Of a DNA stretch of 64,000 bases, positions 25,000 to 37,410 are shown piece after piece. The position numbers and the translations under genes were made by a program. The notes below the pieces were generated by a model that saw nothing but the letters and a program-made list of their open reading frames with translations, was not told the DNA's origin and searched no databases. This DNA is from Mya arenaria. Its lineage: Eukaryota > Mollusca > Bivalvia > Myida > Myidae. Position 1 is the stretch's first letter, and every line of letters begins with the position of its first letter. The stretch lies in assembly GCF_026914265.1 (NCBI RefSeq), contig NC_069129.1, positions 18,275,945 to 18,339,944 of the forward strand, read 5' to 3'.

Positions 25000-26350
25000 A
25001 TTACAGTCCATTTATCATGTCTTAAGCGATTTCATCTTAAATTGTTTGTAGCATTTATATTATAATGATGTCCTTATATCTAACACAGGGAAATAACTAC
25101 TGTAACGTGACCCAGAATATGGAAATGACTTATTCGTCCTATCAAAGAACACTGATGGTTCAATACATATATAATTTTCTAGAATGTAACGCAAGATGAG
25201 GTTAACCGTATTACAGCTGTTCTCTAATTATAGGCAGCAGATAACATATCAAATTATCTACGGTCAAAATGAAGGTGGAACTGATTAGTTTTTTTTAATC
25301 TTTATACGTGTTGCTGTTTATGGTCTTCATTTAGCTTCATATGGTTTCTATTCCCTTAACAATCACAGGAGATGGAACAAAAAGAAGATAACACTCAACG
25401 ATTATTCATTACATATTTAATTTTTCATTGAACACCGGTAAATATAAAGAAAGTTATTTTCAGCTGTTTGTTTAACGATTTCCTAAAATGCTTATTTTGG
25501 CGCATATCTTTTCTCGCTCTACATATCTCTCGATCTTTACCTTCTTTTCCGGGTTGTTCCGTCTCACTTTCCCTCTTTCTCTTCCTCCTCCTCATCGCTG
25601 TGTCAGCGGACCGCTAATCCCAGGCGGTTTGTACCTCTTCAAAACCTTTTCGAACAGGTTCTGCCTCTTATATGTCGCCATTTTTTCAGGCCTCCTCACT
25701 GCCGTAATCTTCGAATAAATGTAGGTCGAAAGCTGCTTTCTTAATTGAATTACAAATAGGATCCTATAGAAGATATTTCATGCGCCATTGTTTCTGATAT
25801 TTCTTTTCATGTCATTGAAAGTCCGCTTCCTAGCATCATCAAGCACGACACCCTCGATGTCCAGGTAGTTTTGCACTTTGTCTTTGTATTCCGATTGGCA
25901 CCTCTTAAAAGTTATATCTATAAAATTCTTTCACGGGTCCTCCTGTTCGTCCTTTGAGAATTCAGCCGTGTCGTTTCCTTCGCTGTTTTCGTTTTCAATA
26001 GAGGCGTTTGTAAGCGTCTGTTTCCATTCCGTCGCCCTGCATCGTTTACATATCTCGAAGAATATTATTCTACCTGCTTAACATTTTTGTCGTAAATTTA
26101 GCATGCGAGCATATTGATATATCGATAGAAATTGAGCCTTGGAGAGTGAGAAGGCTACAATCTATATAACCGGAGTTGGTTATTGCTTTTTCAGTTACCA
26201 CATCTTGTTATATATCGCGTAAAACCATATGAAGCTAAATACATATAATAAACAGTTTTGCGTAAACAAATAAACAACAATTATCAAGTTAGATAATAGT
26301 TTTACCTTCTATTTTGATCGAAGACAGTTTGATATATAGCAATGCTGCCT
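25000..26350 (-). mobile_element. Decayed element with inverted ends and a broken minus-strand reading frame
   Basis: The outer parts (about 25000-25370 and 26083-26350) are inverted relatives of one another, seen most clearly through the copy at 23083-23530. Between them the minus strand holds in-register coding-like pieces separated by stops and frameshifts, including ITFKRCQSEYKDKVQNYLDI and DDARKRTFNDMKRNIRNNGA, ending in a Lys/Arg/Glu-rich tail. I do not recognise the family. It is most likely a DNA-transposon or captured-gene relic. Confidence 0.45.
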
Positions 26351-27840
26351 ATAATAATTGAAAATCAAGTATCCATAGTAAGATTGATTTTTAGTATTAT
26401 AATTGTTTCGAAGCATATCAAAGAACTTCAATAAAATACCCTTAATGGACGTAGAGTAAAGTTCTTGAATCTTAAAAGTGAGAGTCCCAACGATGCTATT
26501 GAAAAAAAAGTGTTGGCCATTTTTTATTTGATATAACATGGCTATAAACAGGATCATTTGAGGCCAGGGACAATCAAATTTGAATAAGTGAGATGACTGA
26601 ATCATGAATATCATAACATGATATCCGGTGATTTAGAGTGATTGATAAGTGTGATGAAAATGAGATGCCACTGTTTCAAACATGAAATATATTAATGTTA
26701 TTGTTTTACTATTTTAGAATTATATTGCGTTCTCACTTCCCAATCAAATGTCAGCGTGCACATGATTGGGACACAATCATGACTACGTTATTTCCGAATT
26801 GTATTCACTTTCGCCTAAAATTCACACACATTTCTGAACAAGCTACAAATAACTGCGTTTGATTTTACATTTTAGGCAAAGAATAAAGAGAAAACATCAT
26901 TGTCATGTCGCAGAAATAATTTTTTTCGATGAATAAAATAAAAAGCTATAAAATAAACACTTACTTAATACTACAATAAAGATTTGGTTGAGCATAAATA
27001 CTGAAAACTATACTGTCAACGCCCCATAGCAGCTGCCTTTAAACTAAAAACCTAGATTTAAACCAGAATCCGATTAAAGGCACATCACCTGCAAATTTGG
27101 TATGATCATATAGAATAGACATCCAAAACATTACATAAAAATACAAATAAGTCTTAATAAAGAATATTGTGCCGGCTAATTAAGATTTCGAACAAAGTCC
27201 CTTTGGTCTGTAGGCGGGCACTTTTGCACAAGACCACAGTAACAAACTTCTGCTTGAAAGTTAATGAACTATATAAACACAATAATTTGTAAACATTCTT
27301 AAACAGTCTTCTGACCAAAGCTTTTTTTATTAGTTCTTTTGCTTTTTTCGTTATCAGTCAGAAGGTGAATTTCCATATGAAGTGCTTGGAGTTGTATGAG
27401 TATTTATAGTGGCATATCATCGTGTGAGATAATTTATCAATAACTTTAACACATTCGGCATTGGAGTTAAGCTGTTAATGAGCAGATACATAACTTTCTG
27501 TTTAGTAGGTACAAACATAAGTACATTAGTTATACACATATATTAAAGAACGAGATGGTTGAATCTGAAAGGAAGTGTTGACAGACCTGTGAGCAGTTAA
27601 GCCACAAATTCCGACACCTAGGTAGAATAAATCAAATCAAATAAGGTCCATATTTTAACCCCAATCGAAGCTTGTGTGCGTCTTTATTTAATTTCCTTTA
27701 AGTGTCAATGACAAATCTATATCGTACCAAAAATATCTATAATATTGATTTTGTTTTTTACATGCAAATCCTTCAGTAAAGGGTTATTTAAGAATTGTAT
27801 AAATGTGTTATATATTTGAAATAAAATTGTGAACGCTAGA
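26351..27840. other. Gene-free AT-rich interval
   Basis: Only short open frames. A small inverted repeat, CATGATTG/CAATCATG, is at about 26760-26781, and a weak relative of the 6080/10745 repeat family is near 27055-27185. No supported gene. Confidence 0.45.
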
Positions 27841-28232
27841 TTTGTCAAATGCGCAATTGTAATTTCGAAAAAGGCTTTCCAAAGTGTCGCGACTTTCGCG
27901 AGTATTCCGCCGGATCATATCCTACGGATTGTGCACGTTTTTCTCGGGCGTTTCGTGCCCGAGTGGCGGGATAGAAAGGTATATAAGGAACGGTTTTAGA
28001 GTGCTGAAAAAGAAGTTTTTCATTTTGGACAATGGATTATTAAAAACGTCAGTGATAAACGATTTATTGTGTATTATTTAGGAAAATCATTGAAGAAAAC
28101 CATATTAAATTTAAAATAAATTAAAAACTGTAAAAATTAAATTGTGTTGTTTCTTGTGAGAACATTCAAAACCAAACCAATGTGGCATTTAAATCTCAGG
28201 GGGGCAATAACTCAATTAAACTTCGCCACATT
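27840..28232 (+). repeat. Probable 5' LTR of the BEL/Pao element
   Basis: The right boundary is fairly firm: CA at 28229-28230 precedes a primer-binding-like site. A TATATAAG box at 27980-27987 follows a GC-rich segment, as in LTR promoters. The left boundary is a guess at a TGT near 27849, since no 3' LTR copy is present for comparison. Confidence 0.4.
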
Positions 28233-28234
28233 GA

Positions 28235-28252
28235 TGGTGCCGGAACCCGGGA
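28235..28252 (+). other. Primer-binding site of the BEL/Pao element
   Basis: TGGTGCCGGAACCCGGGA begins with the TGG complementary to a tRNA CCA end, about 4 bases after the LTR. The tRNA was not identified. Confidence 0.6.
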
Positions 28253-28448
28253 CTTTTAACCGGACATAATGATTAAGTGTGCAGGTGGAATAATAAGTAA
28301 TAAAATGTAATTTGAGTGCAAATAAGATGGATTAAAATTGTGTAGTGATGAAGTTATGCAGCTGGAATTTTCAGTGCTAAGCGAATTAGACATTAATAAT
28401 TTTGTCAGTGAATCAGGAATAAAGCAATAAGGAAATAAATTAAACACA

Positions 28449-29422
28449 ATGGCTGGGATTTCGTATTTAAAGGGATTTAGAACGAGGTACAGAAATACCT
28501 TAGAGACCGAAATTGACAAAAGAACAGGATGTTTTGTTAATAAAGTGTAACTTAGATACAAGTAACATAGATGATGTGCTTTCGAAGACAAGTAAGTGTT
28601 TAGAGAAACTAAAAACCTATTCAGAAAAGTTAGAAATTCAATCTGGAAAATTAGCAAGTGCTCTTGATGATAGTGAAACAGAGTTAGTCAGTGCAATTAT
28701 TGATGAGGACTGTAGCCTGTGTGATGAAGCCATATCGGCTTTACTCGATTTGAAAGAGTATAAGGCTAAACTCATTTCTAAGAAAGAACAGGATGTGGAT
28801 ATTAAGAAAGAAAAGGATGAATTAAGTCCGTTTGTACAGTTACAGCATGAACTTCAAAATATTGCTCATGCTCAAGTTAAACAACAACAAGAGTTTCTTG
28901 AACTACAAAAAAAGAACAAAGAGAGACCCAAAGGAAAGCGTCAACTTCAGTTTGACTCCCAAAACTTGAGATGATATCCTTCGGTGGTGAAAGATTACGT
29001 TGGATAGAATTTTGGTACGAATGTGCAGTGCATAAGAATGATCAATTGTCAAAAGTGGATAAATTTAATTATCTCAAAAGCAAGCTCTATGGTGAAGCGC
29101 GAGGTGCTATAGCCGGATTAGCGTTATCAAACGAGAACTATGAGGTAGCGATTAAGTACTGAAAGAGAGATTCGGTAAGACTCAACAATTGATTGACTTA
29201 CATTACAATAAATTGATAAATTTACACAGTGCAAATAACAATGTTCCCAGTTTAAGGAATTTCTTGGATAATGTTGAGCGTCATCTAAGGAGCCTTGAGG
29301 TTCTAGAACAGAACATAAATCAGGACGTATTCATATCGATGATACGAGCAAAACTTCCTGAAGATGTGCTTCTTCAATTAGAAATGTTAAATGACGCTGA
29401 AAGAAAATGGACAAGAAACTAA
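28449..29422 (+). pseudogene. BEL/Pao gag region (broken)
   Basis: The start is ATG with MAGISYLKGFRTRYRNTLET, like BEL gag N-termini. A frame change near 28515 leads to a coiled-coil, Glu/Lys-rich stretch (to about 28974). Another leads to the DUF1759-type gag core at 28971-29422, with FGGERLRWIEFWYEC and LKSKLYGEARGAI. At least three frame changes make the region non-functional as written. In an intact element it would form the virus-like particle. Confidence 0.8.
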
Positions 29423-29535
29423 CGCCGCAGCAATCAAAACCAAGTAAAGATTACTCGGAAATGTGGTGATAATGCGCAAAACATCACTGGAGTGACGAGT
29501 GTCTCCAGTACCGGACACTCAGTGCGCGTAAACAA

Positions 29536-30549
29536 GTGCTTAAGGAGAGTTGTTTTAGATGCTTAAAGGTTGGACATAAAACAGCAGAGTGTAAGAAGAA
29601 CAAAGTGTGTGTCTATTGTGGGGAGAGAAACAGCCACCATAGAAGTCTATGTCCAAAGTGCTTCAAGAGTTCTGAATCTAGTGTTCATTTAACGGAAGAG
29701 TTGCCAATGACACAAAAAGGTGATATTCCAGAGGAAAACGTTCTTGTCTCTTCAGGAGAAATGGTACTAATGCATACGACGAAAACGGAAGTTAAAGGTG
29801 CAAAAAATGACCGACACAGAGTCGTGAGAATGCTCTTAGACTCTGGTTCTCAGAGATCATATGTTTCGGAGGCTTTAGCTCGAAATTTAAACCTAAAACA
29901 AGAAGGGAAAGAGGAAATCAATGTTATGAGGTTTGGTAGTGATAAATCCAAAGTTGTGAAAACAAAGATATCTACAATGGAACTTAAGTTAAAAACGGGT
30001 GATTATATGACAATATCGGTGAATATTGTGACTGTGATCAGTGGAAATATTCAAAGGCAACCCATGAAAGGGCTATCCGAAAATGCCAATCATTTGTTGA
30101 AATCAGTGGATTTGGCAGATGACATTGCCGAAGATAGTGAATTGTGCCAAATTGATCTACTCATCGGTAATGATTACTACTTGGACATTGTGCTTAGTCA
30201 AAAACTTGAAGTTCAACCAGGATTATATTTACTTAGTTCCAAATTTGGTTGGATGCTTACCGGACGTACACAGGAAGGTGTCCATGACAGAAATGACGTC
30301 AACATGTTAATTATGACGTATGGTACAAAGTTTAATGAAATCACCGCATTCGTTTCCACCGATGATTGTTTACCGAAAGTACAAGATTTAGAAGATTTCT
30401 GGAAAATCGAATCCATCGGAATCAATGATTGTCCAACGCTTTCTAGTGACGAAAAAGCAATGTCAGCATTCAAAAATACGCTTCAGTTCTCTGATGGAGT
30501 TATCAAGTCAAATGGCCCTGGAAGGACGAATCACAAGATCTACCAATAA
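29536..30549 (+). pseudogene. BEL/Pao zinc knuckles and retroviral-type aspartic protease
   Basis: An open 337-codon stretch. Near its start are paired CCHC-like fingers (CFRCLKVGHKTAEC, then CVYCGERNSHH with CPKC). At about residues 95-110 the protease motif MLLDSGSQRSYVS matches the DUF1758 family. Further on, DLLIGNDYYLDIV and SSKFGWMLTGR are typical of the BEL/Pao linker to the reverse transcriptase. It ends at a frame break before the RT. The true element frame starts upstream of 29536. Confidence 0.85.
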
Positions 30550-30651
30550 ATCGCCAACTAGCTATGGGACGACTGCGTTCGACAATTGCTCGAATGAAAG
30601 ATAAACCAGAGTTAATGATAAAGTACGACAGTGTGATACAGAACTGGTAAA

Positions 30652-31109
30652 ATGATGCATTACTTACCACACCACGCAGTGATTACTCCGTTGAAAACAA
30701 CCACGAAATTGAGAGTGGTCTACGATGCGTCGGCAACATCTAGATCCTGTGATAAGAGTTTGAACGAGTCCCTTTATAGGGGTCCTGTCATGCTTCATAA
30801 CCTGTGCGGAATGTTGTTACGGTTTCGTGTTCACAACATTGCAGTTGTCGCCGACATAGAAAAGGCGTTTCTCCAAATAGGATTGCAACCAAGTGATCGT
30901 GATGTGACGCGTTTTTTATGGATTAAATATTGTGACAAGCCTGTGGTTAACAAAGATACGATCGAAGAATATCGCTTCTGTCGTGTCCCTTTTGAGTTAT
31001 ATCGAGTCCGTTCCTTCTAGGTCCTACCATAGAATCTCATTTGGACTCGTACGAGTGCGAATTGTCTGAGAAAATTAAGAGTGATATATACATAGACAAT
31101 CTAGTAACA
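30652..31109 (+). pseudogene. BEL/Pao reverse transcriptase, 5' part
   Basis: The palm and finger motifs are HHAVITP, LRVVYDASA and ADIEKAFLQI. A frame break near 31000 precedes the catalytic motif, which reads YIDN; the usual form is YxDD. The frame then runs into the left edge of the Gypsy insertion and continues in register after it at 39435. It belongs with the Pao-type peptidase/RT region downstream. Confidence 0.85.
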
Positions 31110-31113
31110 GGAG

Positions 31114-31505
31114 TGTAACAATAGCGGCCGTGCTGTATATAGGAAACACTATTGTAGTTTTTATTGTCTCTCATAATTACACAACAATGTTAAGGAACGT
31201 CTGGTGACCTGACTGACGTCGTCTTAGGAATGCTCCTTAAGACTCTCTCAGTGGTTCTCTCACGGTAATATGTGTAGAGCTGCTTTATTACTCAGTAACT
31301 GGGTGGAACTGGTTATGTCGTTATAGGTTTGATACTAATAGATACCTCGACGTCTCTACTTTTTATGAATTTGCCACTACCCAAAGAAAACCGGAATCGG
31401 AAGTACATAACTACTTTAAACGCTACCTTATTGCTTTGCTTAAAAATACAACCGTACTGTACAAGTACAGGTTACACATAACCATAAAATATACGACCTG
31501 TTACA
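31114..31505 (-). repeat. Gypsy 3' LTR (by element orientation)
   Basis: 392 bp, matching the right LTR at about 97-98% by eye. A polypurine tract lies just inside it. Confidence 0.93.
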
Positions 31506-31519
31506 TACCCCCCCCCCTA
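31506..31519 (-). other. Gypsy polypurine tract
   Basis: The minus strand reads a G10 run (GTAGGGGGGGGGGTA) immediately before the 3' LTR, the place where plus-strand priming occurs. Confidence 0.7.
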
Positions 31520-32147
31520 CAAAAAAAATCAGTCTCCTGACTGATAATGGTGACTTATGTTACCTACTATTATAAAAACATGTTCTCTAGAAGGTAATCT
31601 ACCTATCTATCTAATCATATCATGGCCTTGTATTGATTTAAAAACAATGAAATGTATAATGTACATGAAAATGTACTAATAACATGTCTTATAATTTACT
31701 TAGACAAAACTTCTGTCAAAACTACATTGAACAATACAACATCAGTAGTGCACTATACTACTGACAAGTAATACAAACCAAAGTTAATATTATTTAATCC
31801 TAATGATATTGTAAAAAAATATTAAAAACATATAATAGAACACAAAATCTTTATGTTCCATATTTTCTCCCCTCTAACAAAAATATTATTTTCCTAAAAA
31901 TTATCTTACAAGAAAATAATAATCTACTGATTCTATCACAAATTCCTATACAACAATTTAAAACAAACTTGGACAAATATACTGTAATGTGTCCTAAAGG
32001 TTATCTAACAATGCTTTAGAGAATATTAAGAACTATATAAAAAAATACAATGCCAGTTAAAAAAAAGGAAATAATACTAATACTTGTAATATGAACTTAT
32101 TATGAATTAATCACAGACTTGAGCAGTTCTGTCATTGTTCTGTTAGT
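31520..32147. other. Gypsy 3' untranslated region
   Basis: AT-rich sequence between the polyprotein end and the polypurine tract. I see no further frame, so no envelope-like gene is supported. Confidence 0.6.
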
Positions 32148-32576
32148 CTATTTCTGTACATCTAGGTACTTGTCCATAACTAGTTGCTGCCGCATCTGGT
32201 AGGTGTCAAACCAAGCAGGTATTTTCTTCGCTCTCGACGATCTTCTTTGCGGTACCGGTGGAGGTGTTCTTAAAGGTTCAGTTGCTGCTTCTGCACCTTC
32301 TTCTGCATCATCTACTTCATCTTTGTCTTCTGACTCTTCTTGAGTCACTATATTTTGTTCATCTTGATTAGATTCTAATTCTACTACATCTTCTTTTTCT
32401 TCAGTAACTTCATTCTGACCGGCCGGTCTCTGTACAATTTTCTTTCTTCTAACTACAACAATCTCTTCTTCTGAATCACTTGATTCATCATCTTCAGTTC
32501 TATCCTCATCATGTGTGATCTTCTCCACATTTTCTGGTTTAGAGGCCCTTTGTGTAAACCTACGTGGCTTTGTCAC
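32148..32576 (-). pseudogene. Acidic C-terminal tail of the Gypsy polyprotein
   Basis: A 142-codon stretch, very rich in Glu/Asp with basic clusters (VVRRKK, RRSSRAKKIPAWFD). It follows the integrase C-terminal domain after a short frame break. Such tails occur after integrase in many Gypsy elements; no chromodomain is visible. Confidence 0.7.
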
Positions 32577-32624
32577 TGGTCTCTCCTGCTTTTCTGCTTC
32601 TTTAATTTCTTCTGTTTCTTCGTG

Positions 32625-33089
32625 TTATTTCACCAGTAAAAGATGGTTTCGGTGAAGTTTCTTCTCAATCCCATCTTGGCTTCTTACAATAAAAACCGGT
32701 ATGTCTCTGTTTGGTTGACTAACAATATCATATACGTCTTGTTCAAATTTGTCTGACAGTTTGTGTGGCCCCTTGAAAGCTAGTATTTTTACTAATACTT
32801 TGTCACCTACATTAATGATCGCAGCCTTTTTGTCATAATATAACTTCTGTTTGTTTCTTTTCTGTTCTAATGTATTGTTGGCAATGCTTCTAGCAGTATC
32901 AAGTTTCTTCTTTAAATCACTAACATAATCTGTTGAAATCTGATCTTCATTTTCAATATGGAATAGAGTGTCAATTGCTAGTTTTGCTTTTCTACCGTAC
33001 ATCAATTCAAAAGGTGAGTAGCTAGTTGACTCGTGCTTCATAGCATTGTATGAAAATGTAAGTGACGGTAAGTACATTTTCCAGTACAT
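32625..33089 (-). pseudogene. Gypsy integrase C-terminal domain
   Basis: FSYNAMKHESTSYSPFELMY-like residues (the SP.ELMYGR motif) follow the core, and a GDKVLVKI...GPHKLSDKF segment matches the GPY/F-type C-terminal fold. It is in a different frame from the core piece. Confidence 0.85.
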
Positions 33090-33099
33090 TCTTTCTTTG

Positions 33100-33514
33100 C
33101 CGGTTTTAAAGTTCCAATCATGTTGATAAGTGTCCTGTTAAAGCGCTCTGATATGCCGTTACATTTTTGATGGTAAATTGTAGTTCTGATCTTCTATATT
33201 CCCATTAACTGACAAAGTTCCTTGATAATTTCACATTCAAAATTTGTTCCTTGATCTGACAATAATTTGGTCGGTGTTCCAAAAATGTAGATGAAATTGT
33301 TTAGTAGAGCCTCTGCAGTTGTTTTCGCAGTCTGGTTCTTTGTTGCAATCGCTACCGAGTACTTTGTGAAGTGGTCTGTTATCACAAGAATGTTTCTCAT
33401 TCCTCCTTTACATGCATCTACTTTAAGGAAGTCTGTACTAACAATACCAATGGGTATGTTGATTTGATTTTCTTCTGAGACATCGGTCACATTTCTGTAC
33501 CCAGTTTGTGGCAT
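33100..33514 (-). pseudogene. Gypsy integrase catalytic core (one in-frame stop)
   Basis: The three catalytic acidic positions can be placed: D in VSTDFL, D in LLSDQGTNFE, and E in ISERFNRTL beyond an in-frame TAG near 33192. The core is therefore interrupted by one stop, not missing its active site. It overlaps the end of the preceding frame. Confidence 0.85.
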
Positions 33515-35117
33515 CTACAGGGTATCCTGGCCAAAAAAATCGTTCGCGGATCAATGTTATTGTTCTTTCTCTTCCAGGGTGACCGACTTCATTGTGTAAA
33601 CCAGCCAGTACTTGTTTCCTATATATTGATGGTAATACTAGTTGTTGAACCTTTTCTGTGTTTTCTACTATTTCTCTGTATAACAGTCCTCTTTTAACTA
33701 TAAATTTCTCAAGATGTCTTGACATAGATAAATGTTCTCCAGTTTCTATTGCTCTCTTCGGAAATGTTCTGTCTATGGTGGCACGTAACCAAACTCCTAT
33801 AATATCATCTTCTCTCTGCTGTCTTCGAAGTTCCCTCATTTCTATCTGTGCCATGGTTTGACTTGGGTCGTAAGCTACATCCATGATGTTCAAGTGGTGG
33901 CAAGGTAAAATTCCAACTATTGGTGTGTTATAGTTAGCATTACACATAGCTTTTATGGTGTCACCTTCAATAATAATTTCTTTCATCTCATTTCCGTCTT
34001 GTATGGGGTATCTTGACATTATGTCTGCATCTGCATTTTTTGATCCAGGTCTATAAATTATGGTAAAATCAAAGTCACTTAATTGTGAAACCCATCTCTG
34101 GCCAGTTGCTTCCAGTTTTGCTGAGCTCATAATGTATGTTAATGGATTGTTGTCTGTATATGCCACACATTTTACACCAATTAAATAGTCTCTGAATTTT
34201 TCTGTAATTGACCGCTTTAAAGCAAGGAACTCTAGTTTAAATGCTGAATAGTTCTTTTCTGATTTTGATAAGCTTCTGCTAGCGTAGGCGATAACTCTTT
34301 TTCTTCCTTCTTGTTCTTGGTACAGTACGGCTCCAATGCCACTATTTGAAGCATCTGTATGTAATTCAAAAGGTTTGTCGAATATGGGATAGCCTAAAAC
34401 TGGTGGAGATGTTAGTAGCTTTTTGATTTTCTGGACTGTTTCTTCATGTATATCTTCCCATTTCCATTCTAATTTCTTTGCTTTCTTATTTTTCTTTGAC
34501 GTTGAGGTTGGTGGTAATAAATCTAGAAGTGGTTTTGCTATCTTGCTGAAGTTTTTAATGAATTTGCGATAGTATCCTGCTAGTGCCAAAAATGATCTCA
34601 ATTTGTCCGCATTGGTTGGTCTTGGGTAGTTTTGGACTTTTTCACACTTTTCGGGGTCTGCCTCTACTCCATCTTCTCCTACGACATGGCCAAGGAATTT
34701 AACTTTTTGTTCAAGAAAGAAACATTTTTCTGAAGATAATTTGATCCCTGCTTTTTGTAATTTAGTCAAAATGAGTTGTAATCTTTCTAAATGTTCTTCA
34801 AATGTGTTGCTCATAATAATAAGGTCATCCAAGTATATTATGCATATGTTCATGTTGTAATCGCCTAAGATCTCCTCGACAATTCTCTGAAATGTAGCCG
34901 GACTATTACAACAACCAAACGGTAATTTGTTAAATTCCCAGAATCCCAGGGGTCCTACAGTGAAGGCGGTTCTCTCTTTGTGAAACTCTTCTACCTCAAT
35001 GTGGTGATAACCACTTTTCATATCAACTGTGCTGAACCACTTCGACCCATGTAGACAATCTATTACATCTTCTATTCGTGGAAGGGCGTAGCTATCTTTT
35101 ACTGTTCTTGCATTCAA
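33438..35117 (-). pseudogene. Gypsy reverse transcriptase, RNase H and integrase zinc domain
   Basis: A 559-codon open stretch. RT motifs are FSTVDMKSGYHHI, LPFGCCNSPATFQ and the catalytic YLDD at about residue 95. RNase H follows at about 250-370 (ELHTDASNSGIGAVL, YTDNNPLTYI). The integrase HHCC domain is near 500-550 (EVGHPGRERT, FFWPGY, CDRCLRR). The domain order RT-RH-IN is that of Ty3/Gypsy. The pieces are individually intact, although the whole polyprotein is not. Confidence 0.92.
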
Positions 35118-35914
35118 TTTCCTTTAGTCGACACACATTCGGATCTTTCCATTTTTTTTCTACAAATGACGACTGGTGATGCCCATGGTGAAAACGATCT
35201 TCGGATTACCCCACTTGCCGATAAATCTTCCAGATGTCTTCTAACTTCATCAACCATACTCGGCGCAATTCTTCTATAACGTTCTTTGAAAGGTGTTTCA
35301 TGATGCAAATCTATTCTATGTTTCATACCAGTACAGTTTCCAATGTCAGTATCACTTTTGGAGAAAATGTTTTCATGTTGTTTCAGAAGTTCAATTAACT
35401 GTTTATGTTGGTCTTTGGAAAGTTCAGAGTTAATGTTAATATGTTTGAGTACATCTGGCAATGGTTGTTCTTCTTCAATTTTTTTAAACACGCTTTCGTC
35501 TATGGTGACTGGTTGAATTTCACAAACTATGGCTTTTGGAGAAATGGTAATAGTTCTTGAAGTTAAATTCATAGTGTTCACTGGGTATTCTTGTTTTGTG
35601 TTGGACTCATAATGGACAACTGCTGGAACTATCTCTATGTCTTGTAATGTTGTATCTAATGTTTCCTGAACAATTGCGTTTGTCGACTGATGGTTGATTT
35701 CTTTGTCTGTTCTGCATCTAATGTTCAAGGATTTGTTTGGAGCTAATGAAATGTTATCTGTTTCAGCACTGTGTAGTAAAGCTAGTCTATTATGATTTCG
35801 TTTTAACAGTTTTTTTCTCATATCAATGCATCTAAATGCCAGAAACCATGGTATATGAAGTTTACTATCTTGAAGAAATTTTTCATCACAATTATTTTCC
35901 CATTCTTTTAACAT
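35114..35914 (-). pseudogene. Gypsy protease-RT linker and RT N-terminus
   Basis: The linker leads into the RT fingers (HRIDLHHETPFKERYRRI, then SGVIRRSFSPWASPVV). The frame is lost near 35150 within an A/T run (RKK), after which the RT continues in the frame ending at 33438. This looks like a one-base slip. Confidence 0.85.
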
Positions 35915-36285
35915 TTTATTGATAATGTTTGTGCCTAAAAGAATTGGTGTCCTGCCGTTGTATTCAGTGTTGGGTACTACAAGTAATAAACATCGTTGTT
36001 CTGAAGATTTGGGAATGCCATGTGTTTTTAAATTAACTTCAATATATCCTTTGTATGGTAGGGTGTTTCCGTCTGCACATTCTATTTTCAGTATATTGTT
36101 TAAAGGTTTGAGTTGTGTGTCTTTGTTTTCTTCAAAATATTATTCTGAACAGGTCGAAACACAAGATCCAGTATCACATAACGCTGTTGTTTCTTTGTCG
36201 TTAATGAATAATTTGACCTCTGATATTTCCCCAACTAGTTTTGGATCAGTCCTCACTTTCTTGTCCCCATCCTGACCCGCCATAG
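35915..36285 (-). pseudogene. Gypsy aspartic protease (interrupted by a stop)
   Basis: The minus strand reads an ALCDTGSCVS active-site motif near 36165-36190. An in-frame TAA follows shortly after (about 36142). Downstream, VVPNTEYNGRTPILLGTNII matches the conserved end of the protease and linker region. Confidence 0.75.
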
Positions 36286-36291
36286 AGACAT

Positions 36292-37410
36292 TTATTCGTT
36301 TAAATTCAATGGACATCTGACTGCAATGTGACCGTAATCATAACAATTGTAGCACTGGACATTTCTGTAGTCTGGTCTAAATGTATTTATGCCTATTGGG
36401 CGTGAAGGTGTATATTGTCCGCGACCTCCTCTGTTGTTTGTTTGGTTGTCCACGAAATCCTCTATAATGTCTTGGTCCTCGTGAGCGTGGTTGATAAAAA
36501 TGTTGTTGTTTGTAGTCTTGAGCATATTCATACTGTTGTGGGGATTGATATTGTCGGTTTCCATCAGTTTGGCATCTTTGTTGTTGAGGTGGACCTCTTT
36601 GTTGTTGTTGCTGTAATACTGTTGTTTTTTATTTTCTTTCTCAATACGATCCATCCTTTCATGTAATTGTTCTAGTAAAACTTTAACATCACTTAATTTT
36701 GTTTCCTCTTCTTTTGTTGTATTGGTATTTGGTTGTATTGGGCAGCATGTGGCACCTGCCATTGAAAATTCGGCTTCCAGTTTTCTAATCTCTGCCTTGA
36801 ATGTGTTGTATTCTTGAATGCTTTCAAACTTGTACATAGCAGCAATTTTCAAATTAGTAAAAAGTCCTTCGTAAAATACACTTTTTAGCACAGTTTGTTG
36901 TGTCCTTTTTAGTGCATCAAGTTCCACTGCCATAGAGAACAGTTCCTCTACTCGACTTGCATATTTCGTGACTGACTCGCCTTTTTGTTGGGTACATCAA
37001 TGAAATTTCTTTAAAATAGCTTCTGGCGACTCTGTATTACCAAATGCACAATGAAAGTTCACTAATATAGTTTGTAAATCTGCTTCCTCCCCTAATCGCA
37101 TGGCCATGGCAGCGGCTTCTCCTCTTAATGAACGCCGAATTCCTTACAAAAGTCCTTCAGTTGTGTAGGCCTTTTCCTGAATTAGACTATTAACCTCGTA
37201 CCGCCAGGTCCGGTAGCTTACTTCCCCTTTTCCTGGTTCTCCATAAAATAGAGAAATTGTGGGGAATTTTCCTGTTTGTGTAGATACTTTCTCTTCTACA
37301 ACTGTTTCCACCTTTATTTTGAATGCTTGTTCAAGTTCATGTGGGTTTGCGATTTTTAATTTATCTAACGTACCTAACAGTCCTTTTTGTTCTTCACTTA
37401 TTTGATTCAT
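36292..37410 (-). pseudogene. Gypsy gag (two frames, broken)
   Basis: The gag start is ATG at 37410, with a capsid-like segment (FPTISLFYGEPGKGEVSYRT then WRYEVNSLIQ). A stop near 37144 and frame changes follow before the second open piece (36933-36292), which carries capsid C-terminal helices and a single CCHC zinc knuckle, CYNCYDYGHIAVRC, near its end. Capsid/nucleocapsid role is by family. Confidence 0.85.
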
